8,306 nt of DNA. Origin: Pelagibacteraceae bacterium BACL5 MAG-120820-bin39 (GTDB lineage Bacteria; Pseudomonadota; Alphaproteobacteria; Pelagibacterales; Pelagibacteraceae). The notes under the pieces were generated by a model. It was not told the DNA's origin and searched no databases. It worked only from the letters and a program-made list of their open reading frames with translations. The DNA is taken from positions 1-8,306 of the forward strand of contig LIBV01000040.1 in assembly GCA_001438335.1 (NCBI GenBank). The letters run 5' to 3'. Positions 1 to 5,280 of the stretch are shown one piece after another. The stretch's first letter is position 1, and every line of letters starts with the position of its first letter. Made by a program: the position numbers and the translations under genes.

Positions 1-26
1 AGTGGTAATGAAATTTTAACGTCCAT
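1..26 (-). CDS. lon: Lon protease, N-terminal fragment (cut by window edge)
   Basis: Only the first eight codons and part of a ninth are inside the window. They read M-D-V-K-I-S-L-P on the minus strand, followed by a probable Leu. A short opening of this kind, running into a Leu/Pro-rich strand, is what Lon N-terminal substrate-binding domains begin with. The stronger argument is position: tig, clpP, clpX and then lon is a common alphaproteobacterial order, and this frame opens 60 bases after the clpX stop on the same strand. Lon is the cytoplasmic ATP-dependent AAA+ serine protease that removes damaged and regulatory proteins. A TATAAT sequence at 42-47 could give lon its own promoter, but no good -35 is seen. 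The start codon lies in a small inverted repeat (22-40). The identity rests on eight residues plus context. Confidence 0.7.
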
Positions 27-40
27 AGCATAAATATGGA
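22..40 (-). repeat. Inverted repeat over the lon start codon
   Basis: On the minus strand TCCATA (40-35) and TATGGA (27-22) are perfect complements separated by seven bases. The lon ATG (26-24) lies in the downstream arm, so a transcript reading through from clpX could fold with the start codon paired. The stem has only six pairs and is AT-rich, so it would be weak, and chance occurrence is possible. Confidence 0.4.
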
Positions 41-86
41 TATTATATTGAATATTGCAATAGCTTTTTAGGATTTATTATGGTTA

Positions 87-1355
87 TTAAGCCGCTGAAG
101 TTTTGCTTGATTTTCCTTTATTGTCATTTTTAGAATGAACTAAAATAGGTTCTGAGGTTCCTTTAACGGTATTTGCATCAATTATAACTTCTTCGATATT
201 GTCTTGACTTGGTAAATCATACATTGTTTTCAATAAAATATTTTCGAGTATAGACCTTAATCCTCTTGCACCTGTTTTTTTATTGATTGCCTTTAAAGCT
301 ATCTCTTTAAGAGCAGAATCTTTAAAAGAAAGTTTTGCACCATCTAGTTTAAATAATTCTTGATATTGTTTTGTTAAGGAGTTTTTTGGTTCTTGTAAAA
401 TTCTAATCAATGATATTTCATCAAGATCTTCAAGAGTAGCTATCATCGGTAACCTTCCAATAAATTCTGGTATCAAGCCATATTTCAATAAATCTTCAGG
501 TTCAAGACTTTTCATCCATTCACCAGTTTTTTTATCTTGAGTATTTTTTACATTAGCACCAAATCCTATGGATGTGCCTTTATCTCTTTGTGAAATTATT
601 TTATCTAAACCTGCAAAAGCTCCCCCACATATAAATAGTATGTTGGTCGTATCAACTTGTAGAAATTCTTGCTGAGGATGTTTTCTGCCACCTTGAGGAG
701 GAACACTAGCAACTGTTCCTTCTATGATTTTTAATAATGCTTGCTGAACTCCCTCTCCAGAGACATCTCTGGTGATTGATGGGTTTTCAGATTTTCTACT
801 AATCTTATCAACTTCATCTATATAAACGATTCCTCTTTGCGCTTTTTCAACATTGTAGTCTGCAGCTTGTAAAAGTTTTAAAATTATATTTTCAACATCT
901 TCACCTACATAACCTGCTTCAGTTAAAGTTGTAGCATCAGCCATAGTGAACGGTACATCTAATATTCTAGCCAATGTTTGAGCCAATAGAGTTTTACCAC
1001 AACCAGTTGGTCCAACTAATAAAATATTAGATTTAGAAAGTTCAACATTTTTGCTTGTTTTATTTTCGTAATTTAATCTTTTATAGTGATTGTGAACTGC
1101 TACAGATAAAACTTTTTTTGCGTGCTCTTGACCAATTACATAGTCATCTAAAACTGCGCAAATTTCTTTTGGGGATGGCAAACCATCTTGATGTTTAACA
1201 AATGTGTCTTTACTCTCTTCTTTGATGATATCCATACAAAGTTCGACACATTCATCGCAAATAAAAACTGTTGGTCCTGCAATAAGTTTTCGAACTTCAT
1301 GCTGGCTTTTTCCGCAGAAAGAACAGTAAAGAATATTTTTGTTACTTGTGTTCAT
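87..1355 (-). CDS. clpX: ATP-dependent Clp protease ATP-binding subunit ClpX
   Basis: ClpX is the AAA+ hexamer that recognises, unfolds and feeds proteins into ClpP in the cytoplasm. The 422 residues are the usual length and every landmark is present. The N-terminal zinc-binding domain has Cys11, Cys14, Cys33 and Cys36. Walker A is GPTGCGKT (115-122), with Cys where Ser is common. The GYVG pore loop is at 148-151 and Walker B IVYIDE at 176-181. The RKH pore residues are at 224-226, the IGF loop that docks into ClpP at 263-265, and sensor 2 GARGLR at 362-367. The C-terminus is a short Lys/Ser-rich tail. It lies 89 bases downstream of clpP on the same strand and 60 bases upstream of lon. The ATG start is fixed by the zinc finger. 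No Shine-Dalgarno sequence precedes it. Confidence 0.98.
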   Translation of the reverse strand: MNTSNKNILYCSFCGKSQHEVRKLIAGPTVFICDECVELCMDIIKEESKDTFVKHQDGLPSPKEICAVLDDYVIGQEHAKKVLSVAVHNHYKRLNYENKTSKNVELSKSNILLVGPTGCGKTLLAQTLARILDVPFTMADATTLTEAGYVGEDVENIILKLLQAADYNVEKAQRGIVYIDEVDKISRKSENPSITRDVSGEGVQQALLKIIEGTVASVPPQGGRKHPQQEFLQVDTTNILFICGGAFAGLDKIISQRDKGTSIGFGANVKNTQDKKTGEWMKSLEPEDLLKYGLIPEFIGRLPMIATLEDLDEISLIRILQEPKNSLTKQYQELFKLDGAKLSFKDSALKEIALKAINKKTGARGLRSILENILLKTMYDLPSQDNIEEVIIDANTVKGTSEPILVHSKNDNKGKSSKTSAA

Positions 1356-1403
1356 AATATTTATAACGAATCAATAACATTACTTTATTATATAAAAGTC
1401 ATG

Positions 1404-1421
1404 GTAATCAAGTTCGATTAC
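1404..1421 (-). repeat. Hairpin-forming inverted repeat between clpP and clpX
   Basis: GTAATC (1404-1409) and GATTAC (1416-1421) are perfect complements around a six-base loop. They sit in the 89-base spacer downstream of clpP and upstream of clpX. There is no T-run directly after it in the minus direction, so it does not look like an intrinsic terminator. A processing site or mRNA-stability element between the two cistrons is possible but not shown. Confidence 0.4.
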
Positions 1422-1444
1422 AGGTTGTTTCTATATATGGTATG

Positions 1445-2056
1445 TTAAGATCTTTTTTCTACTACAGCGTCAATTAGACCAAAATTTTTAGCAACATCAG
1501 CTGTCATAAAGTTATCTCTTTCAAGAGCAGTTTTTATTTCATCAGCAGATTTACCTGTATGTTTTGCATAAATCTCATTTAATCTTTTTTTTAATGCTAA
1601 AACTTCATTTGCATGAATTTCTATATCTGTAGCTTGACCTTGAAAACCTGCGGATGGTTGATGAACCATAATTCTTGAGTTTGGCAAAGAAAATCTTTTC
1701 CCTTTTGTGCCGGCTGCTAACAAGAAAGAACCCATAGATGCAGCTTGGCCAATACATAAAGTTGAAATATCAGGTTTAACATATTGCATTGTATCATAGA
1801 TACCAAGACCTGCAGTAACTAAGCCACCTGGACTATTGATATAAAGATAAATTTCTTTTTTTGGATCTTCAGCCTCCAAAAATAAAAGCTGAGCAGTAAC
1901 TAATGATGCTACGTTATCATTAATTTGTCCTGTTAAAAAAATAATTCTCTCTTTTAATAATCTTGAATAAATATCATAAGCTCTTTCACCTTTACTAGAT
2001 TGCTCAACAACCATAGGGACGAGAGTGCTCATATGCTCTGAAAAATTTGTAGTCAT
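1445..2056 (-). CDS. clpP: ATP-dependent Clp protease proteolytic subunit ClpP
   Basis: ClpP is the tetradecameric serine peptidase that degrades substrates delivered by ClpX. The 203 residues match the family. The catalytic triad is Ser107 in GQAASMGS, His132 in MVHQPSAG and Asp181 in ERDNF, with the same spacing as the E. coli enzyme. The INSPGG segment (73-78), which forms the oxyanion-hole region, is intact. The first dozen residues before the conserved MVVEQ segment may be a short propeptide, as in E. coli. The gene lies 43 bases after tig and 89 bases before clpX on the same strand. The spacer upstream of its ATG holds short direct and inverted repeats but no Shine-Dalgarno sequence. 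Confidence 0.98.
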   Translation of the reverse strand: MTTNFSEHMSTLVPMVVEQSSKGERAYDIYSRLLKERIIFLTGQINDNVASLVTAQLLFLEAEDPKKEIYLYINSPGGLVTAGLGIYDTMQYVKPDISTLCIGQAASMGSFLLAAGTKGKRFSLPNSRIMVHQPSAGFQGQATDIEIHANEVLALKKRLNEIYAKHTGKSADEIKTALERDNFMTADVAKNFGLIDAVVEKRS

Positions 2057-2085
2057 AAGTTGATTCGATATAACTTATACAACTT
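2057..2085 (-). repeat. Direct and inverted repeats in the clpP leader
   Basis: Directly upstream of the clpP ATG, the minus strand carries two adjacent nine-base units, AAGTTGTAT and AAGTTATAT (2085-2068), identical at eight of nine positions. The first six bases, AAGTTG (2085-2080), are also complementary to CAACTT (2062-2057), which touches the start codon. This could be a protein-binding site or a weak leader hairpin with a 17-base loop. Chance is not excluded in such AT-rich DNA. Confidence 0.4.
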
Positions 2086-2099
2086 GAGATTACTTTTTG

Positions 2100-3560
2100 C
2101 TAACTTTTTTTTGGCTTGTTAGTTGATGTTTTTTTTGTAGGTGTTTTTTTTGGGGCTTTTTTAGTTTCTTTCTCAGTTTTGGAAGAGGCTTTCTTTCCGT
2201 CAGTATCATTTTCATGATCATGGTCATGGTCATGGTCATGGTCGTGATCATGATCATGGTTATGATCTAATTTTTGAGACTCTTTTAAAATTTTTTCAGC
2301 TTCTTCTTTTGAAATCTCTTTTTTATTTGATTTAGCTTTACTCTTAATTTGATCAATTATTTTTTCTTCATAAACAGTTCCTCTAAGACTGGCTAATGCC
2401 GATGGATTTTTTTGATAAAAATCCATAACCATTTTTTCCTGACCTGGCATCATTTGGAGTTGTTTTTGAACTTCAGCTTGAACCTCTTGTTCTGTAACTT
2501 TAATATTATTTTGTTCACCAAATTCATTTAAAATTAAACCAACTTTAATTCTCTTTTTTGCAATTTCTTCAAAATTCTTTTTACTTTTTTTTGCATCATC
2601 TTCAGACATTCCTTGAGACAATATCTTTACTTCTTCCTCAACTAAGTTTTCAGGAATTTCTTCAACTGTAAATTTTTCAATTTCTTTTAAAATTTGATTT
2701 TTAGATAACCTGTCTAATGAATTTTTATATTCATCATTTATTTGTTTTGTAATTAATTCTTTTAGATTATTTAGATCTTTTGCTCCTAAATTCTTTGCAA
2801 AATCATCGTCAATTTTTACTTCATCTGGTTTTTTTACACTAATAATTTTACAATTAAATTTTGCGACTTTATTCACTAATTCTTTTTCAGGAAAATTTTC
2901 AGGTAAAGGAGCTTCAACTATTTTTTCATCATCTTTTTTTACTCCAATTAACTGCTTATCAAATCCTTTTAGAAATAAATCTTTTCCTAAAACTAATTGA
3001 GTATTTTTTCCTTCACTTCCCTTAAATTCTTTTTCATCGACTGTGGCTTTATAATCAAACGCTACAAGGTCTCCCTCAGCAGCTTTTGTGTCTGGAGAAA
3101 CATCTTTAAAACTTGGTTGATTTTTTGCTATTTCTTTAATTCTCTTTTCTGTTTCAATAGGATCAATTTTAACGCTGTATTCATCAAATTTAATATTATC
3201 AATAGATTTTAGTTCCACTTTAGGTAGCTCTGTAACAGAAATTACATATTCTAAATCTTTATCTTCGCCATATGTTTTTAAATCAAATTTTGGCTGGCCA
3301 GCAGGTTTAATTTTATTTTCTTCTAGAGCCTTAGTTGAAGTTTCTTTAATAACTTTATCTAATACTTCGCCAAATATAGCTTGTCCAAATTGTCTTTTTA
3401 AAATTTCTCTTGGAACTTTTCCAGGTCTAAAGCCTTTTAAATTTACTGTACCTTTTATCTCCTCATACTTTTCATCCATGTATGAATTAATTGTAGCTTT
3501 ATCTACAAACACTTTAATGTCTTTGTTTAAACCTTTAATATTTTCAACAGTTATTTTCAT
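2100..3560 (-). CDS. tig: Trigger factor with His-Asp and Lys-rich C-terminal tail
   Basis: Trigger factor is the ribosome-bound chaperone and peptidyl-prolyl isomerase that meets nascent chains at the exit tunnel. The ribosome-docking signature GFRPGKVP is at 43-50. An FKBP-type PPIase domain spans about 160-245, starting near EGDLVAFDY. The C-terminal helical chaperone domain runs to about residue 430. At 486 residues it is roughly 50 longer than E. coli trigger factor (432). The excess is a tail: residues 432-449 alternate His with Asp (nine His, eight Asp, one Asn), and 456-486 are rich in Lys, Thr and Ser. The His run could bind divalent metals, as the tail of SlyD does, but that is inference. 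The ATG lies only 10 bases after the tRNA-Leu 3' end, with no Shine-Dalgarno sequence. clpP follows after 43 bases. Confidence 0.97.
   Translation of the reverse strand: MKITVENIKGLNKDIKVFVDKATINSYMDEKYEEIKGTVNLKGFRPGKVPREILKRQFGQAIFGEVLDKVIKETSTKALEENKIKPAGQPKFDLKTYGEDKDLEYVISVTELPKVELKSIDNIKFDEYSVKIDPIETEKRIKEIAKNQPSFKDVSPDTKAAEGDLVAFDYKATVDEKEFKGSEGKNTQLVLGKDLFLKGFDKQLIGVKKDDEKIVEAPLPENFPEKELVNKVAKFNCKIISVKKPDEVKIDDDFAKNLGAKDLNNLKELITKQINDEYKNSLDRLSKNQILKEIEKFTVEEIPENLVEEEVKILSQGMSEDDAKKSKKNFEEIAKKRIKVGLILNEFGEQNNIKVTEQEVQAEVQKQLQMMPGQEKMVMDFYQKNPSALASLRGTVYEEKIIDQIKSKAKSNKKEISKEEAEKILKESQKLDHNHDHDHDHDHDHDHDHENDTDGKKASSKTEKETKKAPKKTPTKKTSTNKPKKS
2214..2267 (-). repeat. Hexanucleotide repeat encoding the His-Asp run of trigger factor
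   Basis: The stretch is built from six-base units encoding Asp-His. The core 2219-2243 contains four perfect copies of CATGGT (plus-strand reading). The flanks are degenerate copies with ATGATC, plus one GTG and one GTT variant. Six-base units keep the reading frame, so slippage would change the tail by two residues at a time without breaking the gene. Synonymous divergence at the edges and a perfect centre suggest expansion from the middle. Confidence 0.85.
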
Positions 3561-3570
3561 AATTTTTAAA

Positions 3571-3655
3571 TGGTAGGGCGAAAAGGACTCGAACCTTCAC
3601 ATCCGAAAATATTGGTTCCTAAGACCAACGCGTCTACCAATTCCGCCATCGCCCC
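3571..3655 (-). tRNA. tRNA-Leu (anticodon UAG)
   Basis: The minus strand reads as a complete 85-base class II tRNA. The acceptor strand GGGGCGA pairs with TCGCCCT, with one G-U at the end. The D-arm contains the expected GGTAGACGC. The anticodon stem TTGGT/ACCAA holds loop CTTAGGA, giving anticodon UAG, which reads CUN leucine codons. A long variable arm follows, then the T-arm GAAGG-TTCGAGT-CCTTT. The discriminator A and the CCA end are encoded. The long variable region fits leucine. tig begins 10 bases downstream, so the tRNA and the chaperone are almost certainly on one precursor. Confidence 0.97.
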
Positions 3656-3668
3656 ACAAATTATGGGG
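3652..3668 (-). repeat. Inverted repeat pairing the tRNA 5' end with its leader
   Basis: On the minus strand CCCCA (3668-3664) is complementary to TGGGG (3656-3652), with seven bases between. The downstream arm is the GGGG that begins the tRNA acceptor stem. If transcription starts upstream of 3668, the leader could compete with the acceptor stem. From the most likely start, near 3662, the upstream arm would not be transcribed. Confidence 0.4.
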
Positions 3669-3697
3669 TTTATATATTATTGAAACTATTTGTCCAA
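3669..3697 (-). promoter_or_regulatory. Predicted promoter for tRNA-Leu, tig and downstream clp genes
   Basis: Reading the minus strand, TTGGAC (3697-3692) and TATAAA (3674-3669) are separated by 17 bases, a good housekeeping sigma-factor spacing. Initiation about seven bases further on would give a tRNA leader of roughly seven bases. An alternative pair, TTGTCA (3703-3698) and TAATAT (3679-3674), is 18 bases apart. Either way the promoter lies in the only real spacer between this block and the divergent DUF1289 gene. Confidence 0.55.
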
Positions 3698-3739
3698 TGA
3701 CAATTATTATAAAAGTGTTAAATTTTCCCTCATATTTAA

Positions 3740-3745
3740 TATAAT
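3740..3745 (+). promoter_or_regulatory. Predicted -10 element for the DUF1289 gene
   Basis: A perfect TATAAT lies 10 bases before the ATG at 3756. Initiation six to seven bases downstream would leave a leader of about four bases, making the message nearly leaderless. There is no convincing -35 hexamer at the usual distance, and AT-rich DNA makes chance TATAAT common. Confidence 0.35.
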
Positions 3746-3755
3746 TTAAAAGAAA

Positions 3756-4007
3756 ATGATTATTTCGCCATGTATTAGTATTTGTAAAACTGATCCCACC
3801 ACTGGGTACTGCTATGGGTGTGGCAGAAATAATGATGAAAAAAAAATTTGGAAACTTGAAAATACATCAGATGACTGGAAGCAAACAAATCTTTTTGAAA
3901 TTAAAAAAAGATTAAGTGGATGGCAACTAGAAAGTTTTGAAGAGTCCTATAATCACAAAATTAAAAATGGAATATCTTTATTTAAAAAGAGTTTATTAAA
4001 TGAGTAA
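3756..4007 (+). CDS. DUF1289 family small Cys-motif protein
   Basis: This 83-residue cytoplasmic protein starts with SPCISIC and continues to CYGCGR, the hallmark of DUF1289 (Fe-S or zinc-type motif; molecular function not established). The four cysteines are Cys6, Cys10, Cys19 and Cys22, a spacing suited to binding a metal. The rest is a charged segment with a Trp (W32), two further Trp residues and a helical C-terminus. The start is fixed because the motif begins at residue 4. It is first in a plus-strand trio: its last codons overlap the ATG of the next gene by eight bases (ATGAGTAA), suggesting translational coupling. It diverges from the tRNA-Leu/tig block across a 100-base spacer. Confidence 0.9.
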   Translation: MIISPCISICKTDPTTGYCYGCGRNNDEKKIWKLENTSDDWKQTNLFEIKKRLSGWQLESFEESYNHKIKNGISLFKKSLLNE

Positions 4008-4170
4008 ATCTTCCATTGTAATAATAATATATATAATTGGCTTAATTTTTGGAGCTTTGGTCTTAAATTTATGGAGTGCTGAAACAAGTCCAAAATCATT
4101 ATTGGGAATTTTGTGGACTGCATTATTTTTGGTTGGGTTATTTTACTCAGAGAAAAATGAAAAAAAATAA
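4000..4170 (+). CDS. Small two-helix membrane protein (56 aa)
   Basis: This short frame opens with ATG inside the last codons of the DUF1289 gene. It encodes 56 residues with two predicted transmembrane helices: about 5-25 (IVIIIYIIGLIFGALVLNLW) and about 34-49 (LLGILWTALFLVGLFY). The helices are separated by a polar SAETSPKS turn, and the protein ends in a charged tail, EKNEKK. No domain is recognised. Eight-base overlap at its start and 14-base overlap with the next gene at its end argue that it is a real cistron read by coupled translation. Its hydrophobic pattern and tight placement are hard to explain as chance. Function is unknown; it may simply be a membrane partner of the flanking proteins. 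Confidence 0.8.
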   Translation: MSKSSIVIIIYIIGLIFGALVLNLWSAETSPKSLLGILWTALFLVGLFYSEKNEKK

Positions 4171-4585
4171 AACAAAATTAATATTAGCAATCTTATTTTC
4201 ACTTATTTTCTCTAAAACGCTAATTGCAGAAATAATAATTTTAAGCGGTTGTGATAGTAAAAAAGATGGTTTTTTAAAAAATGAATATATTTTAGATCTT
4301 AATAAATTAATAATGACTAGAAATTATGTCTATAATCAAAAGACTTTTGAAAGATATAAAATTACTGACTTAAGTATTAAAAAAGAAAATAGCCTTACAA
4401 GATTTATTTACACAGATAATGAAAAAATTTTAACAGATAAAATTGGTTATCCACAATTTTATACTCAATTATTATTTGAAAAAAATAATCCTATAATAAG
4501 AATAAAAACAGTAATTAATAACGAAGAAGGCATTTCGACAATATCAAATTGTAAAAAAATAGAAAACTTTCAAAAAGAGAGTTAA
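4157..4585 (+). CDS. Exported protein of unknown function (142 aa)
   Basis: The frame stays open back to 4076, but the better start is the ATG at 4157, which gives a clean N-terminal signal: MKKNKTK, a hydrophobic stretch (8-18), then a cleavage site after TLIA (residue 24). The upstream extension would precede the signal peptide with polar and aromatic residues and overlap most of the small membrane gene. The mature part is about 118 residues of alternating beta-like strands with two cysteines, Cys32 and Cys132, which could form a periplasmic disulfide. LSGC at 29-32 resembles a lipobox, but Glu25 interrupts the hydrophobic run, so soluble export is preferred. No known domain is recognised. 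The gene overlaps its upstream neighbour by 14 bases, and its stop overlaps that of the convergent small gene. Confidence 0.75.
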   Translation: MKKNKTKLILAILFSLIFSKTLIAEIIILSGCDSKKDGFLKNEYILDLNKLIMTRNYVYNQKTFERYKITDLSIKKENSLTRFIYTDNEKILTDKIGYPQFYTQLLFEKNNPIIRIKTVINNEEGISTISNCKKIENFQKES

Positions 4586-4710
4586 TTTTTATTTTTTTTT
4601 GTATTGGAAAAATTCTTTTTTTTATAACTAAATCTATTATTTGTTATATTACTTCGATGTTTTGCAAAAGCTTGCTTTTGAGCTTGCTTCATTGCTTTTT
4701 TGGAGGACAT
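4582..4710 (-). CDS. Probable small basic protein (42 aa)
   Basis: On the minus strand, nine bases after the histidine phosphatase stop, an ATG opens a 42-codon frame. The protein starts MSSKKAMKQAQKQAFAKHR and ends in an Asn/Lys-rich tail with about a dozen lysines in all. The first half (KKAMKQAQKQAFAKH) would form an amphipathic basic helix suited to binding nucleic acid or acidic surfaces; the rest looks disordered. Spacing and strand suggest it is second in an operon with the phosphatase. Its stop codon overlaps the end of the convergent exported-protein gene (4582-4585). It contains a run of nine A residues near the 3' end, so sequencing or frameshift error could change the tail. No family is recognised and coding status is uncertain. 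Confidence 0.5.
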   Translation of the reverse strand: MSSKKAMKQAQKQAFAKHRSNITNNRFSYKKKNFSNTKKNKN

Positions 4711-4719
4711 ATATATCTA

Positions 4720-5277
4720 TTAATACTCTATTTTAAAACTATCAATAACTTTAAAATTTTTATCAGAAATTATAATCTCGCCTGAAGAAGATGTATAATT
4801 TAAAATCTCAGAAATAAGTACATAATGAGTAATTAAAACTAAATTTTTATCACTTTGCCAATTTTTAATATATTTTTTTAAGTCTCTAATTTGTTGATTT
4901 TTATTACTAGCAAATTGTGCACTAAAAAAAGAATTTAAAAAATTTTTTGTTTCAAAATTTGTAAATGCGATTTGAGCTGTATCTTTACATCTACACCACT
5001 CGCTAGATAAAACCTTATCTATTAAAATATCATTTTCTATGAAAAATTGACCAATTCTTTTTGATTGATTTTTTCCATCTTCATTTAAGTTTCTTTGAGT
5101 GGAACAATCTGAAATTATAAAATTTTCTGGATCGCCACCACCAGGTGCATATGCATGTCTTATAAATATTAAATTTCCACCTTTTTTAAGTTGTTTTTCT
5201 AATTTATTATCTAAATCAGCTTTAACTGGAAAACTTATAGATATAAATATAAGTAAAAATAATTTTAAAATTTTCAT
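4720..5277 (-). CDS. Exported histidine phosphatase family protein
   Basis: This belongs to the phosphoglycerate mutase-like histidine phosphatase superfamily, which transfers phosphate through an active-site His. The motif FIRHAYAPG gives Arg40 and His41 (the nucleophile), an RHA form of the usual RHG. QRNLNEDG (61-68) and SSEWCRCKDTA (91-101) carry further phosphate-pocket residues, and LITHYVLI supplies the second His (His151). A signal peptide (1-20, ending PVKA) indicates a periplasmic location. At 185 residues it is a compact, single-domain member. Cys58, Cys95 and Cys97 may form a disulfide after export. The substrate is unknown. Its ATG is only three bases from the divergent uracil-DNA glycosylase start, so its promoter must lie within that gene. 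Confidence 0.88.
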   Translation of the reverse strand: MKILKLFLLIFISISFPVKADLDNKLEKQLKKGGNLIFIRHAYAPGGGDPENFIISDCSTQRNLNEDGKNQSKRIGQFFIENDILIDKVLSSEWCRCKDTAQIAFTNFETKNFLNSFFSAQFASNKNQQIRDLKKYIKNWQSDKNLVLITHYVLISEILNYTSSSGEIIISDKNFKVIDSFKIEY

Positions 5278-5280
5278 TAT

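Noticed and set aside
1188..1448. Plus-strand open frame of 86 codons
   Set aside because: It lies mostly antisense to the N-terminus of clpX, has no recognisable domain, and its Cys/Phe-rich composition is what reverse reading of this gene produces.
2214..2267. Short tandem repeat considered as a CRISPR or regulatory repeat
   Set aside because: Units are six bases with no spacers and lie in frame inside tig, so the repeat is coding.
2997..3212. Plus-strand open frame of 71 codons
   Set aside because: It is fully antisense to the trigger factor PPIase region and is Phe/Ile/Asn-rich from reverse-read Lys codons; no start signal or family.
4076..4156. N-terminal extension of the exported 142-residue protein
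   Set aside because: It would put 27 polar and aromatic residues before a normal signal peptide and overlap most of the small membrane gene. The ATG at 4157 is better.
4242..4253. LSGC lipobox in the 142-residue exported protein
   Set aside because: The hydrophobic run is broken by Glu25 and a signal-peptidase I site after TLIA fits better; the Cys more likely pairs with Cys132. Not fully excluded.
4586..4630. T-rich tracts after the exported protein gene as an intrinsic terminator
   Set aside because: There are long T-runs but no preceding GC-containing stem; the tracts are explained by Lys/Asn codons of the minus-strand small gene.
4665..4680. CAAAAG-CTTG-CTTTTG hairpin as a terminator
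   Set aside because: No T-run follows in either direction at the right place, and the symmetry comes from the KQA repeats of the small basic protein frame.
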